A stretch of 35,966 nucleotides of DNA from an uncultured Lewinella sp. (GCA_913057785.1 CAJXPD010000090.1:1-35966); one strand, 5' to 3'; shown: positions 1 to 8,622, counted from the first letter of the stretch. The notes: generated by a model from the sequence alone, not told the origin. Numbers and translations are program-made.

Positions 1-1
1 C

Positions 2-61
2 ATCCCAAATGAATGGTTGCCTAATCATGTCCGGGTACTTAGGACTCCTATTACAATTTAA
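2..61 (+). CDS. Possible C-terminal tail of an upstream gene (partial)
   Basis: From the left edge an open frame reads IPNEWLPNHVRVLRTPITI and stops at TAA, 24 bases before the next start codon. The residue mix is protein-like, and its position just before a same-strand gene suits a preceding operon member. A second frame (ending near base 68) is also open, so the frame choice is uncertain. Nothing identifies the family. Confidence 0.3.
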   Translation: MPNEWLPNHVRVLRTPITI

Positions 62-85
62 AGATTAAAGTAAAAATCCAATAAA

Positions 86-514
86 ATGAAAGAGGTTAAA
101 ACAGAGATTATCATTAATGCGTCTAAGGAAAAAGTTTGGGAAGTGATGATGGATTTTGCAGCTTACCCGGAATGGAGCACCTTCATTCGATCAATCGAAG
201 GAGAGGCAAAATTGGGAGGGCGCCTGAAAAACACGTTGCGATTAACCACCAGCGATCAGATTTTCAAACCAGTGATTACCAGAATGGAGGAGGGGAATGC
301 TTTCGAATGGTTGGGAAGTATCCCGCTGGGTTTATTCAAGGGCAGACATTACTTCATGCTGGAGGCGACGGGGGAGCAACAGACTAAGCTCATACATGGC
401 GAGATCTTTTCTGGCCTATTGAGAGGTTTGATTATGAATAAGATCGGGGAAGACACCATGAGAGGATTTCAAGCCTGGAATAAGGCGTTGAAAAGTAGAG
501 TCGAAAGCCTCTAG
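86..514 (+). CDS. SRPBCC (START-like) domain protein
   Basis: A 142-residue protein made almost entirely of one SRPBCC/polyketide-cyclase-like domain. It opens with the family's typical strand and helix (EIIINASKEKVWEVMMDFAAYPEW), and the last third carries a long C-terminal helix (residues 118-140) that would lie across the hydrophobic pocket. There is no signal peptide, so it should be cytosolic. The family binds small hydrophobic ligands, but the ligand cannot be told from sequence. The ATG at 86 follows an A-rich leader with no Shine-Dalgarno sequence, as is usual in Bacteroidota. It may be cotranscribed with the partial frame before it and is followed by a 133-bp gap with nothing else evident. 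Confidence 0.8.
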   Translation: MKEVKTEIIINASKEKVWEVMMDFAAYPEWSTFIRSIEGEAKLGGRLKNTLRLTTSDQIFKPVITRMEEGNAFEWLGSIPLGLFKGRHYFMLEATGEQQTKLIHGEIFSGLLRGLIMNKIGEDTMRGFQAWNKALKSRVESL

Positions 515-647
515 AAGTAAGAGGTATTAATGACTTGCTATACTCCTTGCTTTGCTGCGCCTTCTTTTGTATTGGCTGAGGAGTTGACTAGTAGATTGAT
601 GAAAAATTTGTTCCTTTGCCACACAAGCAATCACGAGTGCAAATATT

Positions 648-1187
648 ATGTTGAAGATACTTGCTTTTGGGGCTAGTAATAGTCGCAATTCCATAAACAA
701 ACAACTGGCAGCCTATGCAGCAGCCCAGGTTGAGGAAGCAGCAATTACGCTAATTGACCTCAATGATTTTGAGATGCCTATATACGGAGTGGATCGAGAA
801 GAAGAGGAGGGAATCCCGTCCTTGGCGCACGACTTCAAGGCTTTGATTGAGGCGCATGATCTACTCGTCATTTCTATGGCAGAACACAATGGCAGTTATA
901 CGGTGGCCTTCAAAAACTTACTGGATTGGACGTCTAGAATTGAGCAAAAACTTTGGGCGGGGCGCCCAATATTTATGCTAAGTACTTCCCCGGGGAAAAG
1001 AGGGGGCGCGAGTGTGCTGGAGACTGCCAGTGTCCGAGCCGGGTTTATGGGCGGAGAGGTAGTGGCTACCTTTTCATTGCCATCTTTTAGACATAATTTT
1101 TCTGCTGAAGAAGGAATATTGGATACTGAATTAGCAGCCTCGTTTCAACAAGAATTGGAAAAGGTAAAGGCACATCTCGCTCAGTAA
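648..1187 (+). CDS. NADPH-dependent FMN reductase family protein
   Basis: A 179-residue flavodoxin-like protein. Residues 8-19 (GASNSRNSINKQ) form the phosphate-binding loop for FMN, and AEHNGSYT near residue 84 matches the PEYNGS flavin-binding motif of the NADPH-dependent FMN reductase/azoreductase group. The length is typical. It probably reduces FMN or a quinone/azo-type acceptor using NAD(P)H in the cytosol; the real substrate is unknown. The near-consensus -7 sequence TTCCTTTG at 611-618 lies about 30 bases before the ATG. Its stop is only 11 bases from the stop of the convergent LytTR regulator, leaving no room for a terminator between them. Confidence 0.85.
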   Translation: MLKILAFGASNSRNSINKQLAAYAAAQVEEAAITLIDLNDFEMPIYGVDREEEEGIPSLAHDFKALIEAHDLLVISMAEHNGSYTVAFKNLLDWTSRIEQKLWAGRPIFMLSTSPGKRGGASVLETASVRAGFMGGEVVATFSLPSFRHNFSAEEGILDTELAASFQQELEKVKAHLAQ

Positions 1188-1198
1188 ACTTTAGGTCT

Positions 1199-1948
1199 TT
1201 ATTTGAATCTTTCCAAGAATTCACCTTTGCGTGCATTGGCGACTTGAAGTTGCTGACCATTTTCTAGGATCACCGTGCCCCCCTTGCCTTTCACGTAGCG
1301 TTGTACATACTCTAAGTTGATCAGATAAGAGCGATGAATTCTGCAGAACCCATGCGCACTCAACACCTGATCGAAGAACTTGAGTTTGCGGCAGATCAGC
1401 GATTTTTTACCGCCAATGAAATAGAATTTAGTGAAGTTCTCTTCCGCCTCGCAGTAGAGGATATCAGCCATTTTGGTTACTTCAAATCCATCGATCAATG
1501 GTAAAACCACTTTTTGATGCTGTGATTGAATATGACCTAGGTTTTCTTTGAGGATCGTGGCGGTATGCAGGCGCTTAGCTTGTTCTAATCTTTCCTCTAC
1601 CTTTTCCACAGCTTCAATGAGTTCATCTATATCTACCGGCTTGAGTAGGTAATGGGCAGCGCTTAACTTGAACGCTTCAATGGCATATTGACTGAATGCG
1701 GTGATGAAAATGATTTCGAAATCAATCGCAGGGAGTTTGTCTAAGAGGTCAAAGGCATTCCCATAGGGCATTTCAATATCAAGGAAGACTAATTGCGGCG
1801 TGTGGGTCTGAATCGCCTTTTCTGCTTCCATTATATTGGCGCAGGCCTGCACGATCTCCAATTGGGGGCAATATTTTGCTACGAAACGAGATAAACTATC
1901 CCGACTATCTTGTTCATCATCTACAATTAGTGTTTTTAGTTTTTTCAT
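1199..1948 (-). CDS. LytTR-family response regulator
   Basis: A 249-residue two-domain regulator. The receiver domain (about 1-120) has the acidic pair D10/D11, phospho-acceptor D57 in LDIEMP, T83 and K103 of the KPVD motif. The C-terminal part (about 145-249) is a LytTR DNA-binding domain, with the characteristic FCRIHRSYLINLEYV stretch near residues 200-215. It should be phosphorylated by the kinase encoded directly upstream (3-base gap, same transcript) and act as a transcription factor. The target genes are not evident; the divergent vWA gene at 4073 is one nearby possibility. Confidence 0.93.
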   Translation of the reverse strand: MKKLKTLIVDDEQDSRDSLSRFVAKYCPQLEIVQACANIMEAEKAIQTHTPQLVFLDIEMPYGNAFDLLDKLPAIDFEIIFITAFSQYAIEAFKLSAAHYLLKPVDIDELIEAVEKVEERLEQAKRLHTATILKENLGHIQSQHQKVVLPLIDGFEVTKMADILYCEAEENFTKFYFIGGKKSLICRKLKFFDQVLSAHGFCRIHRSYLINLEYVQRYVKGKGGTVILENGQQLQVANARKGEFLERFK

Positions 1949-1951
1949 GGG

Positions 1952-3868
1952 TTAATGGGGTATTTTTATCTGGACCAGTGTTCCTACATCACCGTCCTCA
2001 TAAGCATCTTCTACGGAGAGTTCATAGCTTTTGCCGTACAATTGATTGATCAGCTGAATGCGCTCCTGTGCATTGCGCAAGCCTGTACTGCGGTACTGGT
2101 TTTGGTTTTTGGTCTTTAGTTCCTTTGAACGATCTCTTCCAATCCCATTATCCTGTACCGTAACCAAAATATGATCTTCCTCAGCGGCAACATCTACCAG
2201 TAACACTCCTTTCTCGGCTTTATACCTTAGTCCGTGCCAGACGGCGTTCTCCACAAAGGGTTGAATTAGCATGGGAGGGATTTCGATCTGCTTGTTCAGA
2301 TCCTCATCCTGAGTGAAAGTATATTCAAACTTATCTCTAAAGCGAAGATGTTCCAGTTTTAGGTATAGTTGCAACAGTTGCATTTCTTCCTCAAAAGAAA
2401 TGAAATCCTGTTGGCTGTAATCCAATACCATTCGCATCAACTTCGAAAAATCCGATAGGAATTTGTTGGCTGCTCTTTCGTCACTTTGAGAAATGAAATT
2501 GTTGACGCTGTTTAAGGCATTAAAGATGAAGTGTGGATTCATCTGGGTTCTGAGAGAGCGCAGTTGCAGTAAATCATTCGCCTTCTGCCGGGCTTTTACA
2601 TTACGCCAGATCAAGAGTAGGGAAACCAAGGCAGCCAATAGTAGTAAGCCTAAGCCGATAATGATCAAGCGCTGGGTCCACATTTGACTTTCTAAAAGTT
2701 CTCTCTCCTTTAGTTCTAGGTCTACATCCTTAGCCGCTACATCTACGATACTTTGATTACGGATAATAGCGAGTTGGCGATTAAGCGCATCTTCCTTTTC
2801 CTGGAAAACTTTTGCGTTTTCGGCCAGGTAGTTTTGATAGTCGCTTTTTGCGCCTTCGAGATCTCCCTGATCCAGGTTCCATTCGGAGGAAAGCTGAAAG
2901 AAGTTGGCTCGCTGTGCTGAGTTCTGACTTTTTTGAGCTAGTGCTCGGGCTTCCCTTATCACTTCTTTTAAGGCATTCGATTCACCGTTCGACTTATAGA
3001 GGTTCGCTAGTGCAAGTTGTTCTTCCAGCAATAAATCGGCAGGGAGTTTGAGGCGAGATTTATTATCTAAATTGAATCTACGGAGAGCGATCTTTTCCCG
3101 GTCATCCTTAATGCTATCGATCAGTACACTATTTACCTGCTCGAAGGCAATATAGCCTTGCCGGCTGAGGAATTGCGGCGAAAGGGTTTGCACCGAGTTG
3201 CTATAGGATTGCTGAGCTTGGGAGAGATTGCCTCGAAAAGCATAGAGTTTTGCTTCTTTAGCGGTGAGGCGAGCTAGGGATAAAGAATCTGATTGCACCT
3301 GGTAATACCCTCGAGTATCGGCATAGAGTTGCTGACTTTGATCTAAGTTGCCAGTTAGCGCAGCCGCGTCTGCTAAGCCCTCCTGGCAGTTGATTTGTAG
3401 TGCAGGAGTTAGAGCTAGATTTTTACATTGAGTAAAGGCCCGACTGGCTTCGCTACTTCGCTTTTGGTCAAGAAAGATCTTGCCCATCTTATAGTGTGCT
3501 AGGGCGATCCAATTGGCAGCCTGGCTTCTAGGGAGAATACTTAAGGCCTGACGATAGCGATTGAGCGCCAGGTCTTTTTGATTATTCATTTCATAAATAT
3601 CTCCTAGCAGAATATAAGCCTGGCCTTCTTCCAAGGCATTTCGGTTGAGCTTGCTATCCGCGATCACCTCTTTGACCATGTCAATTCCCAATTCTGGAGA
3701 CTGGATGCAGGCTTGCTCGGCCTTTTGCAGTGACAATACATAAGGCTGACTAGCCTCTTGTGCGGAAAGACAGCAGGTAAGTAACAGCAATGTGGTAAGT
3801 AAAGCAGTACTAAGATTGTTGCGTAAAACTGCTTTATGGCCATTCGAAAAATCAACGCTCATAGACAT
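1952..3868 (-). CDS. LytS-type sensor histidine kinase with N-terminal TPR region
   Basis: A signal peptide (hydrophobic stretch LSTALLTTLLLLTCCLSA) is followed by about 330 residues of helical TPR-like repeats that should lie outside the cytoplasmic membrane. Then come a coiled coil, one transmembrane helix (LIIIGLGLLLLAALVSLLL), and a cytoplasmic kinase module. The module has the His_kinase (PF06580) motif QMNPHFIFNALNS, then QPFVENAVWHG and DNGIG for ATP binding. This is the standard Bacteroidota architecture paired with LytTR regulators, and the regulator gene follows after 3 bases. The frame extends to a GTG at 3880, but ATG at 3868 (or 3862) is preferred. A TATCTTTG -7 box lies just upstream. 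The signal sensed is unknown. Confidence 0.92.
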   Translation of the reverse strand: MSMSVDFSNGHKAVLRNNLSTALLTTLLLLTCCLSAQEASQPYVLSLQKAEQACIQSPELGIDMVKEVIADSKLNRNALEEGQAYILLGDIYEMNNQKDLALNRYRQALSILPRSQAANWIALAHYKMGKIFLDQKRSSEASRAFTQCKNLALTPALQINCQEGLADAAALTGNLDQSQQLYADTRGYYQVQSDSLSLARLTAKEAKLYAFRGNLSQAQQSYSNSVQTLSPQFLSRQGYIAFEQVNSVLIDSIKDDREKIALRRFNLDNKSRLKLPADLLLEEQLALANLYKSNGESNALKEVIREARALAQKSQNSAQRANFFQLSSEWNLDQGDLEGAKSDYQNYLAENAKVFQEKEDALNRQLAIIRNQSIVDVAAKDVDLELKERELLESQMWTQRLIIIGLGLLLLAALVSLLLIWRNVKARQKANDLLQLRSLRTQMNPHFIFNALNSVNNFISQSDERAANKFLSDFSKLMRMVLDYSQQDFISFEEEMQLLQLYLKLEHLRFRDKFEYTFTQDEDLNKQIEIPPMLIQPFVENAVWHGLRYKAEKGVLLVDVAAEEDHILVTVQDNGIGRDRSKELKTKNQNQYRSTGLRNAQERIQLINQLYGKSYELSVEDAYEDGDVGTLVQIKIPH

Positions 3869-3887
3869 TCCATTGGTCACAGCTTTT

Positions 3888-3895
3888 CAAAGATA
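3888..3895 (-). promoter_or_regulatory. -7 promoter box of the LytS-type kinase gene
   Basis: On the minus strand this reads TATCTTTG, an exact match to the Bacteroidota -7 consensus TAnnTTTG. It lies 20 bases before the chosen ATG, giving a very short leader. No clear -33 TTTG is seen at the usual spacing. Confidence 0.4.
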
Positions 3896-4072
3896 AGACA
3901 CTTTTTCTTTATGGATTTTCGGGAAAAGGCGTCAATATGACCTGTTTATACAGTGAACAGGCACTATTATGATTGTGATGGCCTAGCTCTTAAAGTGGCG
4001 CTTTTTTCTTCTTTTTCTTTTCAGAAATATTGCGAGCACAGTTGGAGACAAAAATCATTTAAAATCCAGATC

Positions 4073-5257
4073 ATGAAAATACCTACGTCAGTGAAAAGAT
4101 GGATTCCTTTGTTTGCATTAGTGCTTTTGGGCTGCCTTTTTCAATTCCGCTCTGTATTGGCACTTACACAGTGGTTTAAGAAGGGTGAAAAACCAATGCA
4201 AGAATGGGTTAGCTCGGCAGAGAACCTCATTCAGGTGGCGCTCTTGTTGGATACTAGTGGTTCGATGGAGGGGCTAATAGAACAGGCTAAATCTCAGTTG
4301 TGGCAAATCCTTAATAATCTTAGTCAGGCAGAACGCAACGGGGCGGGCCCTAAGATCGAAATTGCCTTGTACCATTACGGGAATGCTGAAGTTTCGCAGG
4401 AAGCTGGGTATGTCCAACAACTTTTACCATTCACATCAGATTTTGATGCGGTTTCAGAAGCCTTGTTTCGATTGAGAACCAACGGAGGGGAGGAGTATTG
4501 CGGAATGGCCATTAAGACGGCCTTGCATGATCTGAAATGGAGCGGAGGAGAAGATCAATTGCGCTTATTGTTTATAGCGGGTAATGAAGGCTTTGATCAA
4601 GGCCCTGTGCGGTTTCAGAAAATCTGCCGGAAGGCAAAAGATCAAGGTATAGTAGTGAATACTATCTTTTGCGGCCAATCCTTGGACGGTATTCAATTGG
4701 GGTGGCAGCAGGGCGCCTTGATCACCGGCGGACATTACGCAAACATTGATCACAACATAGCTACTGACTTTATTGAAACTCCTTATGATGAAGAGATATC
4801 GCGTTTGAACCTGAAATTGAATAGTACATATATACCTTTTGGAGAACAAGGATTGAATAAGCAGCAGAATCAGCAGCTTCAAGATGCCAACGCTATTACT
4901 TACAGCGTTGCCAATGCAGCCAGTCGGGCTTGCTTCAAAGCCTCGGGTAATTATGTAAATACAAGCTGGGATTTAGTAGATGCTTTTGCTGCGGATTCCA
5001 CCGTTATCGACCAGCAATTGGACCTAGCGGAAGATTTTCAGCAATTGTCTCGTACCCGTCTACGCTTAAAGATCAAAGAATGTCAGGACAATCGCTTGGC
5101 CATTAGTCAGCAGATCCAAGCCTTGAATCTAGACCGCCAAGGATTTATCCAGCAACAATTGATTGCTTCCCCAACGACTAACAAGGAAAGCTTAGAAATT
5201 TCTTTCATGCAGTCCTTGGAAGGGATTGCCAAGTTGAAAGGATTTGAATTGAAGTAG
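4073..5257 (+). CDS. von Willebrand factor A domain protein, exported (possible lipoprotein)
   Basis: A 394-residue protein. The N-terminus (MKIPTSVKRW then a hydrophobic run) is a signal sequence; LLGC at residues 18-21 is an acceptable lipobox, though a signal-peptidase-I site is also possible. A vWA domain follows (about 54-250) with the MIDAS metal-binding motif DTSGS at 60-64. The C-terminal third is helical and Gln-rich. The open frame runs 40 codons further up, but that stretch does not look coding and ATG 4073 starts a proper signal peptide. The gene is divergent from the LytS/LytTR pair and is not linked to the bat cluster. The role is unknown; vWA domains usually mediate metal-dependent protein contacts. 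Confidence 0.8.
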   Translation: MKIPTSVKRWIPLFALVLLGCLFQFRSVLALTQWFKKGEKPMQEWVSSAENLIQVALLLDTSGSMEGLIEQAKSQLWQILNNLSQAERNGAGPKIEIALYHYGNAEVSQEAGYVQQLLPFTSDFDAVSEALFRLRTNGGEEYCGMAIKTALHDLKWSGGEDQLRLLFIAGNEGFDQGPVRFQKICRKAKDQGIVVNTIFCGQSLDGIQLGWQQGALITGGHYANIDHNIATDFIETPYDEEISRLNLKLNSTYIPFGEQGLNKQQNQQLQDANAITYSVANAASRACFKASGNYVNTSWDLVDAFAADSTVIDQQLDLAEDFQQLSRTRLRLKIKECQDNRLAISQQIQALNLDRQGFIQQQLIASPTTNKESLEISFMQSLEGIAKLKGFELK

Positions 5258-5264
5258 CGCAATG

Positions 5265-5297
5265 ATAATGTGAAAGGTAGATGGCCTTTCACATTAT
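5265..5297 (+). terminator. Hairpin after the lone vWA gene
   Basis: Perfect 13-bp stem ATAATGTGAAAGG / CCTTTCACATTAT with a 7-base loop, beginning 7 bases after the stop codon. The 3' flank (TTATTTG) is T-rich but not a pure T run. Confidence 0.6.
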
Positions 5298-5317
5298 TTA
5301 TTTGTAGATGCCTTAAC

Positions 5318-5369
5318 AGCCCTTGTAGGATTATCCCTGGTGATGGGGAGGTCCCGCAAGGGCTTTTTC
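5318..5369 (+). terminator. Second structured element with T-tract
   Basis: AGCCCTTG (5318-5325) pairs with CAAGGGCT (5357-5364), which is followed directly by TTTTT. The 31-base interior can form its own small CCC/GGG hairpin around CCCTGGTGATGGGG. This reads as an intrinsic terminator with a branched loop, 60 bases beyond the first hairpin and before the next gene. It could also be the 3' end of a small RNA. Confidence 0.5.
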
Positions 5370-5441
5370 AATGCACTTTTGCCATAGAGCTATCCTAGGA
5401 TCAAATGGATTTTAATACCTTGTAGAAAAACAAGAACACCG

Positions 5442-6533
5442 ATGAGAATCCTAAACGCGGCAGCCTGGATGGTAGCCACTGCTTTAGTAGTAGTCCTACT
5501 GGTTTATGGTAAAAGCCTATTGATCCCATTTGTCATCGCCTTAGTAGTGTGGTATGTGATCGTTGGCTTAAATAATTGGATCGGTAGTTTCCCGTTCATG
5601 CGAAAATATTGTCCTGGCTGGCTAAGTGCTACCTTGTCGATGCTCATTATTGTACTTTTTCTAGTATTTGTTGGTGAGATGATTGCTAATAATGCGCAAT
5701 CTATGGCCAATACTCTACCCACCTATGAACAGAATGTTCGGCATCTCATGGAAAATGTGCAGCAGTCCTTCGGACTGGAGCAGGTGCCCAATGTATCTTC
5801 TTTATTGGAAGGGTTCGACTTCACCAATATCATCTCCAGTTTTATCAACACCTTTTCAGGCATTGCCGGAAATATCTTTTTGATCTTGATTTACGTGCTT
5901 TTTCTGTTTTTGGAACAGGTGAGTTTCCCGCTGAAATTGCAGGCGATCTTTACGGATCAGGAAGATTATGGACGGGTACAGGGAATCTTGTTAAGGATAA
6001 ATAAGGCCATTAGCAGCTATATTTCTGTGAAAACGGCTGTTAGCATCTTGACTGCTGTGGCGAGTTACATTGTGATGGCCATTATCGGCTTGGATTTTGC
6101 CGCTTTCTGGGCCTTCTTGATTTTCTTGTTGAATTTTATTCCTAGCATAGGATCGCTGGTAGCCACTGCCTTTCCGTCACTTATGGCGATTCTACAATTT
6201 GAAACTTTGACTCCATTCTTCATTATCCTCGTCGGAGTAGGGGCTATACAACTGATTGTAGGAAATGTAGTTGAACCGAGGATGATGGGTAGTTCTCTGA
6301 ACATTAGTTCTCTAGTGATGATCCTGTCTCTTTCCTTATGGGGCACCTTATGGGGTGTTTCAGGAATGGTACTTTGTGTCCCCATAACCGTGATCATGAT
6401 GATCATTTTTGCTCAATTTGAGAGTACCAAGACGATTGCCATTCTACTTTCGGCTAATGGCCAGGTAGCCCAATTTGGACCGGAGGCAATAGTGCCCGTT
6501 GAGGCTGAATCGGCTGACCTACAGCCTGGTTAG
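5442..6533 (+). CDS. AI-2E family transporter (UPF0118 permease)
   Basis: A 363-residue polytopic inner-membrane protein with about eight hydrophobic helices: two near the N-terminus (residues 8-45), one around 62-82, an extended middle part (about 85-135), a helix at about 137-160, and several close helices between 200 and 340. The C-terminal half has the family's NFIPSIGS and GNVVEPRMMG segments, the latter the best-known signature of the PF01594 family. Members act as exporters or ion antiporters (TqsA, PerM and others), so a true role in autoinducer-2 export should not be assumed. The gene stands alone between a two-hairpin region and a convergent terminator. Confidence 0.9.
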   Translation: MRILNAAAWMVATALVVVLLVYGKSLLIPFVIALVVWYVIVGLNNWIGSFPFMRKYCPGWLSATLSMLIIVLFLVFVGEMIANNAQSMANTLPTYEQNVRHLMENVQQSFGLEQVPNVSSLLEGFDFTNIISSFINTFSGIAGNIFLILIYVLFLFLEQVSFPLKLQAIFTDQEDYGRVQGILLRINKAISSYISVKTAVSILTAVASYIVMAIIGLDFAAFWAFLIFLLNFIPSIGSLVATAFPSLMAILQFETLTPFFIILVGVGAIQLIVGNVVEPRMMGSSLNISSLVMILSLSLWGTLWGVSGMVLCVPITVIMMIIFAQFESTKTIAILLSANGQVAQFGPEAIVPVEAESADLQPG

Positions 6534-6576
6534 AATACAAACACGGTCAAGAAGCGTTCCTGATAGGCAAAAAAAG

Positions 6577-6604
6577 GAAGGCGGAAGAATTTACCTCCGC
6601 CTTC
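6577..6604. terminator. Bidirectional terminator between convergent genes
   Basis: Perfect 9-bp stem GAAGGCGGA / TCCGCCTTC with a 10-base loop. On the minus strand it is followed by a T-rich tract (CTTTTTTTGCC), so it mainly serves the aldo/keto reductase gene; the plus-strand flank (ATATAT) is weaker. Confidence 0.8.
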
Positions 6605-6650
6605 ATATATCTGAAATTAAGTTTTCCGCTGCGCTAATGCTATCTGAGCA

Positions 6651-7682
6651 TTAAGCATCCGCCCAACCTCGTGATCCAGGATATCGGTCGGTTGGTGTAC
6701 CCGCAAACCAATGAGGATATTCTGGTGCCAACTGACTAACGTCATCAAGGCGTTTCAGTTCTTCTTCGCTAAACTGGATGTCAACCGCTTTGATGTTATC
6801 TTCCAACTGTGACATTTTTCTGGCTCCAATGATTACACTGGTTACTCCGGGCTTGTGTAGTAACCAAGCAAGCGCTACGCGAGCCACCGTGGCCTCATGT
6901 TTTTCGGCAATCTCCGCCATCACATCAATGATGTCATAGGCTTTGTCCTTGTTGATCGGAGGGAAGTCAAAATTAGTTCGTCTAGAACCATCTACCTTTT
7001 CGGTCTCTCTAGTATACTTACCAGTAAGAAATCCACCAGCTAGTGGGCTCCATGGGAGAATTCCCAGATTTTGATCTTGTGCCATTGGAACGATCTCACG
7101 TTCTAGTTCTCTACCGGCGATGGAGTAGTAGCACTGTGCAGACTTAAATTCCGCCCAACCATTTTGCCGAGAAATGGACAAGGCCTTCATGGCTTGCCAA
7201 GCGGTAAGGTTACAGTAGCCGGTATAGCGTACCTTTCCTTGACGAACTAAGTCGTTTAGGGTAGAAAGCGTTTCCTCCATTGGCGTCAAAGGATCCGCGC
7301 CATGAATCTGATACAGATCTAGGTAATCTGTGTTCAGTGCTTTTAGACTTTTCTCTACCTGATTCATAATGTGATGACGAGTCAAACCCACACCATTGAC
7401 GTTGTCGGTCATACGGAACCTTACCTTCGAGGCTACGATAACATCCTTTCTACGATTGCCGAGTGCTTTTCCGAGTATCTCTTCGGATTCATGTTTAGCA
7501 TAGGTGTTGGCGGTGTCAAAGAAGTTGATACCAGCATCCAATGCTTTGTCGACTAGAAGACCAGCTTCCTTTTGCCCCAAGGCGCCGATAACTTCAAAAA
7601 CTCCTTTACCCCCAAATGTCATTGCTCCCATGCATAATTCAGAAACAAACAAACCTGTATTACCAAGCGTACGATACTTCAT
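6651..7682 (-). CDS. Aldo/keto reductase
   Basis: A 343-residue TIM-barrel NADPH-dependent oxidoreductase. The catalytic tetrad is intact: D56 and Y61 in FFDTANTY, K86 in VASK and H127 in YQIHGADP. The late SVIIGARK segment is the usual cofactor-phosphate binding region. The length and pattern match the YajO/Tas-like subgroup acting on aldehydes and ketones; the physiological substrate is unknown. The gene lies 73 bases downstream of a same-strand TetR-family gene, with an operator-like palindrome between them 36 bases before the ATG, so repression by that regulator is likely. A bidirectional hairpin ends the transcript. Confidence 0.93.
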   Translation of the reverse strand: MKYRTLGNTGLFVSELCMGAMTFGGKGVFEVIGALGQKEAGLLVDKALDAGINFFDTANTYAKHESEEILGKALGNRRKDVIVASKVRFRMTDNVNGVGLTRHHIMNQVEKSLKALNTDYLDLYQIHGADPLTPMEETLSTLNDLVRQGKVRYTGYCNLTAWQAMKALSISRQNGWAEFKSAQCYYSIAGRELEREIVPMAQDQNLGILPWSPLAGGFLTGKYTRETEKVDGSRRTNFDFPPINKDKAYDIIDVMAEIAEKHEATVARVALAWLLHKPGVTSVIIGARKMSQLEDNIKAVDIQFSEEELKRLDDVSQLAPEYPHWFAGTPTDRYPGSRGWADA

Positions 7683-7718
7683 TTGAATTGGATTTTAAGT
7701 TTTTTCTATAGGAACATT

Positions 7719-7740
7719 AATAAACGATCGTTTGTTTATT
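7719..7740. promoter_or_regulatory. TetR-type operator upstream of the aldo/keto reductase
   Basis: AAACGATCGTTT (7722-7733) is a perfect 12-bp palindrome, inside a wider block that starts AATAAAC and ends GTTTATT. The start AATAAAC-4N-GTTT also occurs at 8340-8354, before the TetR gene itself. Two matching sites flanking a TetR gene and its neighbour indicate autoregulation and control of the reductase. Confidence 0.7.
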
Positions 7741-7755
7741 TACTTGAGAAATTTT

Positions 7756-8331
7756 TTATGCTTTTATAGCATTCCAAGCATTTTCTATGGCTTTTTGAGT
7801 TTCCTTTTCACTCATTTCCAAGTGCCCCGCGATAATATTCTTGGTGATGGCAGCTATAGGTGCAAAGAAAAAAGCCATGATCACATCCATCGGCATATCT
7901 TTAATATCACCTTTTTTGATACTTTCTTGGAAGAATCGAATGATGTGGGAAAATGGACGATATCCTTCTTCTCGGGATATTTGGGTAATGTAGGGACTGT
8001 TGGTGAACTGTTCTAAGAATCTAAATTCGACGTTGTATGCCAATATGTTATGATACAAATTCTTCCAGATTAACTCAAAGGATTGTTGGCTACTCATATA
8101 GGGCTTTACGCCGGCCATTGACTGACCAAAAACGAGTTCCTTTAAATCCACGTATAGCTGATTGATGATGGCATCAATATTTTCAAAATAAATGTAGATG
8201 GTAGCTGTCGCTACCCCTGCTGCCTTAGCAATTTTTGACATAGAAAGGCCATGGAACCCCGCTTCCGCACCAATCTGCAGCGTGGCTTTCATGATTGCAT
8301 CATACTTTTCACCAGATCGTGGTCGTGCCAT
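7756..8331 (-). CDS. TetR/AcrR family transcriptional regulator
   Basis: A 191-residue regulator. The N-terminal helix-turn-helix (about 8-55) is typical: it begins with DAIMKATLQIGAEAGF and includes MSKIAKAAGVATATIYIYF, with the conserved TIYIYF recognition helix. The remainder is an all-helical ligand-binding and dimerisation domain. It probably represses itself and the aldo/keto reductase, because similar palindromes lie immediately upstream of both genes. The inducing ligand cannot be inferred; reactive aldehydes or other toxic organics are common for this pairing, but that is a guess. Confidence 0.93.
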   Translation of the reverse strand: MARPRSGEKYDAIMKATLQIGAEAGFHGLSMSKIAKAAGVATATIYIYFENIDAIINQLYVDLKELVFGQSMAGVKPYMSSQQSFELIWKNLYHNILAYNVEFRFLEQFTNSPYITQISREEGYRPFSHIIRFFQESIKKGDIKDMPMDVIMAFFFAPIAAITKNIIAGHLEMSEKETQKAIENAWNAIKA

Positions 8332-8339
8332 AGGCCAAA

Positions 8340-8361
8340 AATAAACAAATGTTTAGTTATA
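8340..8361. promoter_or_regulatory. TetR-type operator upstream of the TetR gene
   Basis: AATAAACAAATGTTTAG begins 9 bases before the TetR start codon and shares the AATAAAC-4N-GTTT core with the site at 7719. It overlaps a possible minus-strand -7 box TATTTTTG (8336-8343), so bound repressor would block transcription of its own gene. Confidence 0.6.
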
Positions 8362-8395
8362 TAAACAGTAGGTATCTGATTTTAGATCTACGAAA

Positions 8396-8439
8396 AACTC
8401 CGCTCAAGTTTCGGCAAAGGCCAAAATTCGAACGGAGTT
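8396..8439 (-). terminator. Intrinsic terminator of the csgG-like gene
   Basis: On the minus strand, AACTCCG...CGGAGTT encloses TTTTGGC/GCCGAAA around a CTTT loop, making a nearly continuous hairpin of about 20 bp, with TTTTT at its 3' end. It lies about 180 bases after the csgG-like stop codon and insulates the TetR gene downstream. Confidence 0.65.
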
Positions 8440-8622
8440 GCAGATATCCTATTTCTATTCCGTATAAGGGAGAGGGTAGGTGGAGAGCCCTCTTAATAGG
8501 AAACTCTCCGACCTTGATGACCCAAAACCTTATTTTGTTTGTTCTTCGATCAATCTCGTGTTTACAGACAATCAAAAATGATATTCAAAGCTTCACTGAT
8601 AAGAGGTACCAGTGCTGCTTTT

